Made by a program: the position numbers and the translations under genes | NCBI GenBank assembly: GCA_030549905.1 | Contig: JAUQQK010000012.1 | Span: 1 to 59,348, forward strand | DNA length: 59,348 nt | Source: Aquificota bacterium | GTDB lineage: Bacteria; Aquificota; Aquificia; Aquificales; Aquificaceae | Reading direction: 5' to 3' | The notes under the pieces: model-generated | Told to the model about the DNA's origin: nothing | Database searches by the model: none | What the model saw: the letters and a program-made list of their open reading frames with translations, nothing else | Shown here: piece by piece, positions 25,555 through 36,265 of the stretch | How the letters are laid out: every line of letters begins with the position of its first letter | Position numbering within the stretch: position 1 is the first letter of the stretch

Positions 25555-25555
<1 letters not shown>
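24170..25555 (+). CDS. nuoN: NADH-quinone oxidoreductase subunit N, copy 2
   Basis: This is a 461-aa antiporter-like subunit with [44 protein letters not shown] and SVKRLLAYSSIAHAGYFLLG. It begins with GTG at 24170, supported by GGGAGGATAAAG immediately upstream. It closes the second nuo set. The stop overlaps the start of the following hydrolase gene by one base. Confidence 0.94.
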
Positions 25556-28213
<2,658 letters not shown>

Positions 28214-28214
28214 T

Positions 28215-28220
28215 TATAAT
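28215..28220 (+). promoter_or_regulatory. -10 box TATAAT before the tRNA-Leu gene
   Basis: TATAAT ends 10 nt before the first base of the tRNA, which would leave a 5' leader of a few bases. No good -35 hexamer is seen. Confidence 0.5.
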
Positions 28221-28230
28221 TATTAACTTA

Positions 28231-28317
28231 GCGGGTGTGGCGGAACTGGCAGACGCGCTGGACTCAGGATCCAGTGGGCTTATGCCCGTGAGGGTTCAAC
28301 TCCCTCCACCCGCACCA
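28231..28317 (+). tRNA. tRNA-Leu (CAG)
   Basis: The 87-nt gene folds as a class II tRNA. GCGGGTG pairs with CACCCGC in the acceptor stem. The anticodon stem-loop holds CAG for leucine CUG codons. There is a long variable arm (GGGCTTATGCCC), and the T arm is GAGGG-TTCAACT-CCCTC. The discriminator A and the CCA end are encoded. A phosphoesterase gene starts 7 nt downstream. Confidence 0.97.
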
Positions 28318-28324
28318 TAAAGCC

Positions 28325-29128
28325 ATGAAGTTTCTAATAGTGGGAGACATAATAGGAAAGCCCGGAAGGAAGGTTTTAAAATACTTTCTTGCCGGATACA
28401 AAGACTTTGTGGATGCGGTGCTTGTAAACGTAGAAAACTCTGCAGGAGGCTTTGGTATAACTAAAAAAGTCTATGAAGAACTGACCTCTATGGGTGTGGA
28501 TGTGATGACTTCAGGAAACCACATATGGGATAAAAAAGAGGTCTATCAGTTTATAGACCAGGTGGAAAACCTTCTTAGACCAGCCAATTACCCGCCGGGC
28601 GTTCCCGGAAGAGGCTATGGAATATACGAGAAAAAGGGTATGAGGTTTGCGGTAATAAACCTTATGGGCAGGTCCTTGCTGGATTCAAACCTTGAAAACC
28701 CCTTTTTGTTTTTTGACAGGCTGTATGAGGAGCTTAGCAAGGAGACTCCCATCTTGCTTGTGGATTTTCATGCGGAGACCACTTCAGAAAAGTGGGCTTT
28801 TGGCATATATGCGGACGGAAGAGCCAGCGTGGTTTACGGCACGCATACGCACGTGCCTACTGCGGACCATATCATCCTCAAAAGGGGAACCGCCTATGTG
28901 TCCGATGTGGGCATGAGCGGTTGCTGGTATTCCGCCATAGGTATGAAGCCCGAGCAGGCTATAGAGAGGTTCACAAAGGGCATTCCTCAAAAGTATGAAG
29001 TAGAAGAAAAGGAGGATTTGGTCTTTAACGCGGTAATGGTGGAAGTAGAAGAAAAAACCGGAAAAGCTGTCAGCATACAGAGAATTCAGCACTACATTAC
29101 CAGAGAAGAGCTTAAGGATATAAATTAA
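28325..29128 (+). CDS. YmdB-like metallophosphoesterase (TIGR00282 family)
   Basis: The 267-aa protein has the dinuclear metal motifs of the family: GDIIGKPGRK near residue 7, NVENSAGGFGIT near 38, TSGNHIWDKKE near 65, LVDFHAETTSEK near 145 and GTHTHVPTAD near 175. Members such as B. subtilis YmdB and Deinococcus DR1281 hydrolyse cyclic nucleotides (2',3'-cAMP) in vitro. It begins only 7 nt after the tRNA and has no strong ribosome-binding site of its own. Confidence 0.9.
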   Translation: MKFLIVGDIIGKPGRKVLKYFLAGYKDFVDAVLVNVENSAGGFGITKKVYEELTSMGVDVMTSGNHIWDKKEVYQFIDQVENLLRPANYPPGVPGRGYGIYEKKGMRFAVINLMGRSLLDSNLENPFLFFDRLYEELSKETPILLVDFHAETTSEKWAFGIYADGRASVVYGTHTHVPTADHIILKRGTAYVSDVGMSGCWYSAIGMKPEQAIERFTKGIPQKYEVEEKEDLVFNAVMVEVEEKTGKAVSIQRIQHYITREELKDIN

Positions 29129-29133
29129 ATAGC

Positions 29134-30009
29134 ATGCAAGAAGCTCAGAAAAAGCCAAAAATAAGCCTCATAGTAGAAAGCTTTACACAGCTTGAAAAAG
29201 CCTATGCGGACCTTAAAAAGAACCTGTCTGTATCTAAGGAAGAATTCATAAACAATAAGCTCCTTCAGGACAAGGTGAGGGTGGACTTTAACCTCGCCTT
29301 TGAAAGCTCCATGAGGGTATGCAGGCACCTGTCCGCCGTTTATAACATAAAGACCACCTCAAGGGACTGCCTTCAAAAGATTGCCCAGCTTACAGGTCTT
29401 GAAAAGTCGGAGGCTTTTGAGGAGCTTGCTCAGTTTTACATAAAACACAGGGACCTGAAAGAGGCTCTGCCTCCTGAAGAGCTTTACGACTTTTTGCAGA
29501 AGGTTCTACCACTTTTTAAGGAGTATGCAAGGGCTGTGGTGGAGTTTGTCAGGAGAGAAACCAGCAACCCTCTTCTAATAGACTTTGACCTTCTTAATGA
29601 AAAGGCAAAGCATATAAAGGAGTCGGTGAAAAAGATAGACTTTGTTCTATCTCATGGCTTGGAGGAGTTTTCAAAAACACCCATGTATTACGACAGGGTT
29701 AAGTATTTTTATCAGGTAGCCTACGACAGTCTTTTTGATATATGCAGGCATCTTGCCCCGAAGTTCGGTGTGAAGAAGTTTGGAGATGACTGCCTTTCAA
29801 AGCTGGTGGAGGTGGGGGTTATTCCTCAAGATTATTATATGGACATCTTTAAGCTTACAAACCTGAAAAACAGGCTCATAAGCACATGGGAGGTAAGCCC
29901 TCAGGAGCTCTATGAGAAGCTCTATGAGATAAAAGACAAGATAGAGCCCATAATGAAGGAAATAGCTAAAAGCCTCCAGAGGCTTTTAAAAGATAAGGTT
30001 CAGGGATAG
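29134..30009 (+). CDS. Protein with two tandem HepT-like (DUF86) domains
   Basis: This 291-aa all-helical protein appears to hold two HepT-like units, about residues 1-140 and 145-285. Corresponding segments are DFNLAFESSMRVCRHLSAVYNI and YQVAYDSLFDICRHLAPKFGV, each followed by a DCL(Q/S)K-type helix and an end helix before the next unit. HepT is the RNase-like toxin of the HepT-MNT pair, whose active site is R-x4-H-x-Y. Here those places read KHRDLKEA and LKNRLISTW, so the catalytic histidine and tyrosine seem lost. No nucleotidyltransferase partner is adjacent. It may be a repurposed scaffold. It converges on mqnE with a 10-nt overlap. Confidence 0.65.
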   Translation: MQEAQKKPKISLIVESFTQLEKAYADLKKNLSVSKEEFINNKLLQDKVRVDFNLAFESSMRVCRHLSAVYNIKTTSRDCLQKIAQLTGLEKSEAFEELAQFYIKHRDLKEALPPEELYDFLQKVLPLFKEYARAVVEFVRRETSNPLLIDFDLLNEKAKHIKESVKKIDFVLSHGLEEFSKTPMYYDRVKYFYQVAYDSLFDICRHLAPKFGVKKFGDDCLSKLVEVGVIPQDYYMDIFKLTNLKNRLISTWEVSPQELYEKLYEIKDKIEPIMKEIAKSLQRLLKDKVQG

Positions 30010-31109
30010 ATAGCTACAGGGTTGTAAAAGGTATCTCTCTCCACCGCTATCTTGCCCGCTTCTCTTATAAGCTTTATGAGTTTCTCCTTTGAATGACCCA
30101 CGGCGGACTTGGTGCCTGCGGAATGCACTATCTTTTCCTCCTGAATGGTGCCATCAAGGTCGTCCGCCCCAAAGTTCAGAGCCACCTGAGCCAACCGCTC
30201 GCCAAGAGTTATCCAGTAAGCCTTTATGTGGTCAAAGTTATCTAAAAAGAGCCTTGCTATGGCTATGGTTTTAAGGTCGTCCACAGAAGAAGTCCTTTTT
30301 CCTCCAAGCCTTGTGCCTTCGGGCCAGTAGGCTAAGGGAATAAAGACCTGAAAGCCACCCGTCTCGTCCTGAAGGTCTCTGAGCCTCTGCATATGCTCAA
30401 CCCTTTCTTCATAGGTCTCTATGTGTCCATAAAGCATGGTAGCGTTGGAGGGAATGCCGAGCCTGTGGGCGGTTCTGTGTACCTCAAGGTATTCTTCTGC
30501 ATTGGCTTTGTAGGGAGCTATTATGTGCCTGACCCTCTCGGAGAATATCTCCGCACCACCGCCCGGTATGGCATCCAGACCTGCAGACTTTAACTCAAGA
30601 AGGATATCTTCGTAGCTTCTTTTTGATATCTTGCTCATATGGTGTATCTCTATAGCTGTCCAGGCCTTTACCACCATGTCCGGAAAGTGCCTTTTTATCT
30701 CCCTCACAAGGTTTATGTAGTCTTCCACCCTCCAGTGGGGCGGAATACCTCCCACAATATGCACCTCCCTTCCTCCCTGCCGGTAGGTCTCTTCCACCTT
30801 CTTCAAAACCTCCTGAAGGCTCATCTCGTAGGCTCTTGGGTCAGACTTGAGAACACCGAAACTGCAAAAATTGCACTGATAAACGCATATGTTGGTAGGG
30901 TTTATCTGCCTGTTTACTATAAAGTAGGCAAACATGCCGTTCTTTTTGCGGTTGACCCACTCAGCAAGAGAACCCACAAGGGTAAGGTCCGCCTTGTAAA
31001 AGAGCTCAACAGCTTCCTGAAAGCTGAGCCTTTTGCCCTCAAGGACCTTTTCGGATATGCTTCTTAGCTCTCTGTCCTTAATCCGGTCAATTAAGCTTTC
31101 CACCTGCAT
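30000..31109 (-). CDS. mqnE: Aminofutalosine synthase
   Basis: MqnE is a radical-SAM enzyme that joins 3-[(1-carboxyvinyl)oxy]benzoate to S-adenosylmethionine to form aminofutalosine, the second step of the futalosine route to menaquinone-type quinones. In this 369-aa protein the radical-SAM motif is CVYQCNFCSF near residue 75; REVHIVGGIPPHW, IPGGGAEIFSERVRHII, HRLGIPSNATMLYGHIE and DDLDGTIQEEKIVHSAG are typical of MqnE rather than MqnC. A TATAAT box ends 11 nt before the ATG. It implies that this organism makes its quinone by the futalosine route. Confidence 0.9.
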   Translation of the reverse strand: MQVESLIDRIKDRELRSISEKVLEGKRLSFQEAVELFYKADLTLVGSLAEWVNRKKNGMFAYFIVNRQINPTNICVYQCNFCSFGVLKSDPRAYEMSLQEVLKKVEETYRQGGREVHIVGGIPPHWRVEDYINLVREIKRHFPDMVVKAWTAIEIHHMSKISKRSYEDILLELKSAGLDAIPGGGAEIFSERVRHIIAPYKANAEEYLEVHRTAHRLGIPSNATMLYGHIETYEERVEHMQRLRDLQDETGGFQVFIPLAYWPEGTRLGGKRTSSVDDLKTIAIARLFLDNFDHIKAYWITLGERLAQVALNFGADDLDGTIQEEKIVHSAGTKSAVGHSKEKLIKLIREAGKIAVERDTFYNPVAIYP

Positions 31110-31120
31110 GGCTTTTATTG

Positions 31121-31126
31121 ATTATA
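31121..31126 (-). promoter_or_regulatory. -10 box TATAAT 11 nt before mqnE
   Basis: The minus strand reads TATAAT, 11 bases without a ribosome-binding site, then the mqnE ATG. It lies in the gap after the small GGDEF-like gene on the same strand. Confidence 0.5.
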
Positions 31127-31152
31127 AGCCTTTTTTCTTTTCTGTAAAGCCC

Positions 31153-31566
31153 TTACAATGCTGGTATGCTTCGTCCCATAGACCTGGCGTATAACTTCAG
31201 AGACTCTAAAAGCCCTTCGCAACTGTTCCCATCTTCTGGATAGGAAACTATTATGTAATAGCCCTCTTCGCTTAAAAAGTCCTTCATGCCCTCAAACAGA
31301 TGAATGGCACCTTCCTTATCAGTACCGGGCAGGATAGCTAATAGATGATTGTCCGCTATTGCAACCACATCTGATTCCCTCATGGACTTTAAAATACTGT
31401 CCACATGCTCCCTCTTAAGGTAGGGACTGTAAAAAACAACGAAGGAGAAGTTATCAATAGCAGGTATATGCTCAATAAGGTTCAGCTCCCTTTTTATTCT
31501 CCTGAGCTCGCCTATCTCATGTCTCAATATGGCAAGTAAGGAGTTCATGTCTACGAGCTGAGCCAT
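31153..31566 (-). CDS. Small stand-alone protein with a degenerate GGDEF-like domain
   Basis: The 137-aa protein aligns by eye with the second half of GGDEF domains: MRESDVVAIADNHLLAILPGTDKEGA corresponds to the usual R-x-x-D-x-x-A-R-x-GGDEF-x-x-LLPxTD region, but the GGDEF position reads ADNHL. A FSFVVFYSPYLK strand would correspond to the first beta strand. Without the metal- and GTP-binding residues it cannot make c-di-GMP; it could bind a nucleotide or a protein. TATAAT ends 7 nt before the ATG. It lies between polX and mqnE. Confidence 0.6.
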   Translation of the reverse strand: MAQLVDMNSLLAILRHEIGELRRIKRELNLIEHIPAIDNFSFVVFYSPYLKREHVDSILKSMRESDVVAIADNHLLAILPGTDKEGAIHLFEGMKDFLSEEGYYIIVSYPEDGNSCEGLLESLKLYARSMGRSIPAL

Positions 31567-31573
31567 AGTTTAT

Positions 31574-31579
31574 ATTATA
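31574..31579 (-). promoter_or_regulatory. -10 box TATAAT 7 nt before the small GGDEF-like gene
   Basis: The minus strand reads TATAAT, seven bases, then ATG, with no ribosome-binding site. It is another member of the leaderless pattern. Confidence 0.5.
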
Positions 31580-31592
31580 AACCCTGTAAGCT

Positions 31593-33344
31593 TTAAACAA
31601 CCCTACCGCTTAACATAAGCTCCCTCTTGCGCCTGACAAAGGCTTTTATACTCTCAAGGTCTTTTGTGTTTAGAACAAGCTCTGGCACAGCCCATCCCCT
31701 TCTTGCAAGCCCCACGCCTAACTCCATATAAGAAAGATGCTTAACCGCATGGGCATCGGTAACTATGGCAATAAAGACACCCCTTTCCATACATTTCCTG
31801 ACAAGCTCGGGAGAGAGGTCAGCCCTGTGTATGTTAAGCTCAAGGGCTGTGCCCGTTTCCTTTGCCAGCTCAAAAACCCTTTCCATGTCCAATGGATAAC
31901 TTTCCCTTGTGCCATAAGCCTTTCCCGTTGGGTGTCCTATCAGATTTACATAAGGGCTTTCTATAGCCTTGAGTATCCTGTAGGTGTTATCCTGATTAAA
32001 CCTTGTGTGTATGGAAGCCACCACAAAATCAAACTCTTCAAGAAGCTCATCTGGAAGGTCCAGAGAGCCATCGGGCAGTATGTCCACCTCACAACCTTTG
32101 AGTATGTAAAAACCCCTCGGGTTGTAGTATTCGTTCAACCTTTCTATCAGTTTGAACTGCTCTCTGTAGCGGGCAGGGTCAAGCCCGTTGGCAACCCTTG
32201 CGGATTGAGAATGGTCTCCCACCACCATATACTGATAGCCAAGCTCATAGCACGCCTGTGCCATCTCTTCAAGGGTGTTTATTCCATCACTCCAGTTGGT
32301 ATGCATATGAAAATCGCCCTTTATGTCTTTGAGTTCCACAAGCTTTGGAAGTCTTCCTTCAAGAGCAAGCTCTACCTCTCCCGTATTCTCCCTTATCTCC
32401 GGTGGAACCCACTGCATGCCTATAAGCTCATAAACCTCTTCTTCTGTCCTGCCACCCAGCCACTCTTCCGTGTCCGCCACAAAAAGACCATATTCACTGA
32501 GCTTTAACCCCTTCGCCTTTGCTATATCCCTTACCCTTACATTATGCTCCTTTGAGCCTGTAAAATACTGCAGGGCGGAGCCCCACTGGTGAGGCTCTAC
32601 CGTTCTAAAATCCACCTGTCTTCCGTTTTCAAGAACTATGCTGGACTTTGTCTCGCCATGAAGCAACACCTCTTTTACGGAAGGGTAGGCTACAAAGTGC
32701 TGATGAAGTCTTTTCCAGTTTTCCTTCCTTGCGGAGACAAGCAGGTCAATATCACCAACTGTTTCCTTCCTGCGCCTAAGGCTACCCGCAAGCTCAATCT
32801 TCTCATAAAGCTCCTTAACCCCCTCAAAGTATTTCAAAAGCCCCCTTCCAATATCATAGGCTTCTAAAAGGCTCATCCTCTCCCTGCTCTTCTGCCACAG
32901 CTCCAGACCCCTCAGTATATTCTGAAGCTTCTTCTCCCCCATGCCGGGCAGGAAAGCAAGCTTTCCACTTTTTACAGCCTGAATAAACTCCTCTTTAGTT
33001 TTTATCTTGAGCCTTTCATATGCAAGCTTGAGGGTTTTGGGACCTATGCCGGGCACCTCCATAAGCTCAAGTAAGTCCTCTGGCACCTGCTTTTTAAGCT
33101 CTTCATACTTGGATATCTTACCTGTTTGAAGATACTCTATTATCTTCTCCACGCTGGATTCCCCTAAACCAGGTATTCTGTATATTTTTCCCTTCCTTAC
33201 AAGCTCCTCCACATTCTCGTTGAGCTCGGAAAGCACATTGGCTACCCTTCTGTAGGTGTTTATGCGGTAAGGGTTGTCTCCTAAAAATTCCAGAATGTCC
33301 GCCATCCTTTCAAATATCCGCGCAATCTCCTTATTTTTTTCCAT
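31593..33344 (-). CDS. polX: DNA polymerase/3'-5' exonuclease PolX
   Basis: Bacterial family X polymerases fill short gaps in base excision repair. The 583-aa protein has the expected order: an 8-kDa-like HhH region (residues 1-100, with [16 protein letters not shown]), the palm with [20 protein letters not shown] carrying the DxD metal site near 200, a fingers/thumb part ending near 315, and a C-terminal PHP domain with [31 protein letters not shown] and TDAHAV, which gives the exonuclease activity. It diverges from the metal permease gene across 16 bp. Confidence 0.95.
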   Translation of the reverse strand: MEKNKEIARIFERMADILEFLGDNPYRINTYRRVANVLSELNENVEELVRKGKIYRIPGLGESSVEKIIEYLQTGKISKYEELKKQVPEDLLELMEVPGIGPKTLKLAYERLKIKTKEEFIQAVKSGKLAFLPGMGEKKLQNILRGLELWQKSRERMSLLEAYDIGRGLLKYFEGVKELYEKIELAGSLRRRKETVGDIDLLVSARKENWKRLHQHFVAYPSVKEVLLHGETKSSIVLENGRQVDFRTVEPHQWGSALQYFTGSKEHNVRVRDIAKAKGLKLSEYGLFVADTEEWLGGRTEEEVYELIGMQWVPPEIRENTGEVELALEGRLPKLVELKDIKGDFHMHTNWSDGINTLEEMAQACYELGYQYMVVGDHSQSARVANGLDPARYREQFKLIERLNEYYNPRGFYILKGCEVDILPDGSLDLPDELLEEFDFVVASIHTRFNQDNTYRILKAIESPYVNLIGHPTGKAYGTRESYPLDMERVFELAKETGTALELNIHRADLSPELVRKCMERGVFIAIVTDAHAVKHLSYMELGVGLARRGWAVPELVLNTKDLESIKAFVRRKRELMLSGRVV

Positions 33345-33360
33345 AGTTTAAAATTTAAGC
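33345..33360. promoter_or_regulatory. 16-bp bidirectional promoter region between polX and the metal permease gene
   Basis: The whole gap is AGTTTAAAATTTAAGC, a near-palindrome. On plus, TAAAAT ends 6 nt before the permease ATG. On minus, TAAATT ends 7 nt before the polX ATG. The two -10 boxes overlap, so the two start sites compete and both mRNAs would be leaderless, with the -35 regions inside the opposite coding sequence. Confidence 0.5.
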
Positions 33361-34179
33361 ATGGATTTCCTGTCCTACAGCCTTTTCTGGAAGGGCTTAC
33401 TTTCTGCGGTTCTGATAGCCATATCCACCGCAATAATAGGCGTCTTTCTGATGGTCAAAAGGCTTGCCATGCTGGGTGCGGGTCTTTCACATGCCGCCTT
33501 CGGCGGCGTTGCCATAGCCATAGTTTTAGGAATAGAGCCCCTCACCTTTACACTTATATACACCATCTTAGTCTCCTTTCTTCTACAGTTCATAGTGGAT
33601 AAACGACGCCTGCCTGCGGATACGGTGGTAGCCCTTCTCTTTTCCTTGGGAGTGGCTGTTGCGGTAATCCTGCTGAGCATGACCGACAATCTTGGAACAG
33701 GGCTTTTTTCCTACCTTTTTGGCAGTATGCTTACCGCCACGGAGGTGGAGCTTCTGCTGTCCCTTTCTGTCTGCATAGCCACCCTACTTTTTGTGCTTAT
33801 TAACTACAGAAGCCTCCTATTGCTTTCCTTTAATGAAGAGATTGCCAGGCTAAGGGGAGTAAGGATCGGGCTTTTAAACTATGCTCTTGTAGCCATAGCC
33901 TCCGCCAATATAGTGCTTTCTATAAAGGCAGTTGGTCTCATTCTCTCCGCAAGCCTTCTTTCCATTCCACCCATGACTGCCTTTATGCTCGCCCAGTCCT
34001 TTCTTCAAAGCCTTATTTTATCCATCAGCTTTTCTTTAACTTCCATAGCCCTCGGTATTCTGATGTCCTTTCTCTTTGACCTTCCTCCGGGTGCTTCAGC
34101 GGTAAGCGTAATGGCTGTTTTCTTTGCCCTTGTAGGTCTTTTCAAGCTTACAGGAAAAAGGTTTTCAAAAGCCTCTTAG
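33361..34179 (+). CDS. Metal ABC transporter permease (ZnuB/MntB-like)
   Basis: This 272-aa inner-membrane protein belongs to the ABC-3 permease family of zinc/manganese importers. About eight or nine hydrophobic segments are visible. The family features LGAGLSHAAFGGVAIAIVLG near residue 38 and AVGLILSASLLSIPPMTAFMLA near 185 are present. The ATPase and substrate-binding genes that normally accompany it are not in the window. Its 3' end overlaps rnhC by 32 nt tail to tail. Confidence 0.88.
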   Translation: MDFLSYSLFWKGLLSAVLIAISTAIIGVFLMVKRLAMLGAGLSHAAFGGVAIAIVLGIEPLTFTLIYTILVSFLLQFIVDKRRLPADTVVALLFSLGVAVAVILLSMTDNLGTGLFSYLFGSMLTATEVELLLSLSVCIATLLFVLINYRSLLLLSFNEEIARLRGVRIGLLNYALVAIASANIVLSIKAVGLILSASLLSIPPMTAFMLAQSFLQSLILSISFSLTSIALGILMSFLFDLPPGASAVSVMAVFFALVGLFKLTGKRFSKAS

Positions 34180-34924
34180 CCTCTTCCGGGTCTTTCCTGT
34201 AAAGCCTTCTTGCAAGCTCCATAACCTCCCTTGAAGACCCCTTTGGCAAGTTTCTATCTCTTAGCCACTCTAAAAACAAAGCCCTTGCACATACGCTTGC
34301 ACTTGCCACCATAGGGTCCTTTTCTCCCTCAGGTTCAAAGATAACATTTCTTGGAAAAGGGCTTCTTTTTGCATAGGCATCTATTCTAAACTCCGCCTCT
34401 GGATGCTCCTTTAAAAGTCTTCCAAGAAGCTCACCGTATAGAAGATGGAGTATTCTGTTGAGGTTGCCATGCCTTTCATAAAGCTCGTTTAGCTCAGAAG
34501 GCTCCACCAGTATGTGCCTGAAGTCAAGAAATTCCTTAAGTTGGCTGAATTTTTTAACAACCTCCTCATCTGACATCCTCTTACAGTCTCTTATGTTTAA
34601 AGCCAGCACCTTTTTATAATGCTCGGGCTTTGCCACTGCACAGCAAAGCACAAGAGGACCAAACACATCCCCCTTGCCCGATTCATCGCAGCCCACCACC
34701 ACCTCTTTTACAGGCTGTATAAGCTCCAAGAGCCTGTCCTTTGTTTCCTCTGCTCCTTTCCCCTGCAGTAGCAGAGTACCGGAAGGATATAAAACCACTT
34801 TTACCCCTTCCTTCCTTAAGGCCCAGAGGGCATCTTTAGCCTGCACTTCTTCAAAGCCCTCTTCCAGCAATAGCTTCTTTATTCTTTCCTGCTCCTTTGA
34901 AGGGAGCTTTAAAGTTGCGTTCAT
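34148..34924 (-). CDS. rnhC: Ribonuclease HIII
   Basis: RNase HIII cleaves the RNA strand of RNA-DNA hybrids. The 258-aa protein has an N-terminal TBP-like substrate-binding domain (about residues 1-80) and a catalytic domain beginning VVGCDESGKGDVFGPLV, which supplies the DESGKG acidic residues typical of HIII. NIRDCKRMSDEEV, LLGRLLKEHPEAEFRIDAYAKRSPFP and a C-terminal aspartate/glutamate region follow. Aquifex also uses a type HIII enzyme. Confidence 0.93.
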   Translation of the reverse strand: MNATLKLPSKEQERIKKLLLEEGFEEVQAKDALWALRKEGVKVVLYPSGTLLLQGKGAEETKDRLLELIQPVKEVVVGCDESGKGDVFGPLVLCCAVAKPEHYKKVLALNIRDCKRMSDEEVVKKFSQLKEFLDFRHILVEPSELNELYERHGNLNRILHLLYGELLGRLLKEHPEAEFRIDAYAKRSPFPRNVIFEPEGEKDPMVASASVCARALFLEWLRDRNLPKGSSREVMELARRLYRKDPEEAKRLLKTFFL

Positions 34925-35099
34925 GATGGGTATTCTTGCCTTTTTCTCTCAAAAAAGTTGTAAATACTCAGATTTCCACTAACAGTTCATTATTTTAACA
35001 TAAGTTGCTTCCCATAAAAAGCAAAATAGAAGCGCTAAGAAGAATAGTTTCAATAGTAGATTAAAAAAGGTCCCAAGAGGGAGCTATCCTGTCTATGGA

Positions 35100-35537
35100 G
35101 TGCCACAAAGTGTTCAGCAAAAAACAAATGAAGCTACAAACTGGCATCAGGGCAACCGTATTCAGCTTCCAAGCTGGTCTCAAGAATTCCAGTTTAAATA
35201 TCATAATGTAAAAAATTTGCCATCACCTGTTAGTAAGGAAGACAGGCAGGAACTGGATGAGATTAGGAAGTCTCTTAGAAATGATACTCAGTTTTGGAGA
35301 CTGATTAAGTTAGGATTTAGCGATGCAGTGTCAGGGGTAAAGAGTATTTGGTATACGGCAGAAGCAAGAGTTGAAGACGCAAAGCGTTTGGTGCAAGGAA
35401 CCGTTGAGAATGTAAAAGAGGGGGCAAAGAAGTTTGAGCAGTTTCATGAAAGACTTGTCCAAACAAATAATGAAAACGCTGAGAGAATGGGGATAAAGAA
35501 CCCGCTCAAAGATAAAGGAAATTCCTCAAAGAAATAG
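35100..35537 (+). CDS. Hypothetical protein, start uncertain
   Basis: I do not recognise this 145-aa product. From the GTG at 35100 it is polar and Gln/Asn-rich at first, then helical (KEDRQELDEIRKSLRND, AEARVEDAKRLVQGTVENVKEGAKKFEQF), ending in a basic tail. No good ribosome-binding site is near. The frame stays open back to 35004 and reads plausibly (SRLKKVPRGSYPVYGVPQ), but has no ATG, GTG or TTG there, so the gene could be a 5'-truncated remnant. It lies in an AT-rich block with an orphan membrane protein gene and an insertion sequence, which fits acquired DNA. Confidence 0.45.
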   Translation: MPQSVQQKTNEATNWHQGNRIQLPSWSQEFQFKYHNVKNLPSPVSKEDRQELDEIRKSLRNDTQFWRLIKLGFSDAVSGVKSIWYTAEARVEDAKRLVQGTVENVKEGAKKFEQFHERLVQTNNENAERMGIKNPLKDKGNSSKK

Positions 35538-35538
35538 C

Positions 35539-35949
35539 TTACTTCTTCTTACTTGCTTTTTCAAGCAATTCTATATACTTTTGGTTTGCTATAGCTATTT
35601 TACGGATTATTTTAAAGACAGAATGTGCTACAAACCCTATAATGGGAAAGTAAATCAACAGAAATATAATGGATGCAAAAATATTACCGCTTTTCCACAG
35701 GCTTTCAAGCCCTGCTATACCGAAGAATACGAGTATGGTTATAAACACACCTGCTACAGCTTTCCCAACAAAAAGCCCTATTTTATTTGCTACTTTACTT
35801 ACTTCCGCACTTGCACCCAGGAACTCTCTTAGCTCCTTAGACTTTAAAATCTCTTTGAGGACATCTTCCTCTTCTTGCTTCCTTTCCTCTTTCTTTTCTT
35901 CCTGTTCTTCCATCTTCTTTTTGTTATCGTCCTCCATGATTATCTTCAT
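35539..35949 (-). CDS. Hypothetical membrane protein with a charged N-terminal coiled coil
   Basis: The family is not recognised. The 136-aa protein starts with a Lys/Glu-rich coiled coil (residues about 5-40), has an amphipathic part (SAEVSKVANKIGLFVGKA), two membrane helices (VFITILVFFGIAGLESLW in part, and IIFLLIYFPIIGFVAHSVF) and a short basic C-terminus. It ends one base from the convergent gene at 35100-35537. A GGAGGGATAAGAG sequence upstream serves the ATG at 35949. Confidence 0.55.
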   Translation of the reverse strand: MKIIMEDDNKKKMEEQEEKKEERKQEEEDVLKEILKSKELREFLGASAEVSKVANKIGLFVGKAVAGVFITILVFFGIAGLESLWKSGNIFASIIFLLIYFPIIGFVAHSVFKIIRKIAIANQKYIELLEKASKKK

Positions 35950-36026
35950 CTCTTATCCCTCCTCAAAAACTGGTTTTTCTATCTCTTCAAGAAAATTAGT
36001 AATTATACCACATTTTAAGAGTTTTG

Positions 36027-36218
36027 TCAAGAGGTGTTTATATTTTTCTTTGGAATTCCGAAGAAAAGTTTGGAGGAGTTCTTAAAGTAATCTGTGGAAT
36101 ACATCAAGATAGCCCCCACAAAGTCTTCTGCTTTTTTGTTTATCACCCTTATAAAACCTGTAACACACCTGAGAACCATCTCTTTTCTTTCCGCAAGCTC
36201 TATGGCTATGTCTTTGTG
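36027..36218 (-). pseudogene. 3' fragment of a gene, cut off at a CRISPR-type repeat
   Basis: The minus strand holds an open frame of 63 codons ending at a TGA at 36027-36029. The translation looks like real protein (DIAIELAERKEMVLRCV, then AEDFVGAILMYSTDYFKNS) but has no start near its beginning, and the frame is closed by a TGA inside the repeat at 36219-36247. It therefore looks like the C-terminal end of a helical protein whose upstream part was lost where the repeat now stands. The family is not recognised. Confidence 0.5.
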
Positions 36219-36247
36219 GTTTCAACTCCACACGGTACATTAGCAAC
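36219..36247 (+). CRISPR. Solitary CRISPR-type repeat
   Basis: The 29-nt element differs from the one at 2-30 at only two positions (GTTTCAACTCC against GTTTAAATTCC at the start). No second repeat at spacer distance is seen on either side. Twenty bases after it the insertion sequence begins. It is best read as a relic of an array or as a repeat placed by recombination. Confidence 0.6.
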
Positions 36248-36265
36248 AAGTTGTACTATTAGTTT

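Noticed and set aside
35004-35099. 5' extension of the hypothetical gene at 35100
   Set aside because: The frame is open and reads like protein, but has no usable start codon, so it is noted as possible truncation and not annotated as coding.
36219-36247. A full CRISPR array between 36.2 and 37.2 kb
   Set aside because: Only one repeat is present; no second copy is found at spacer distance on either side, and beyond the insertion sequence the lipA promoter starts at once.
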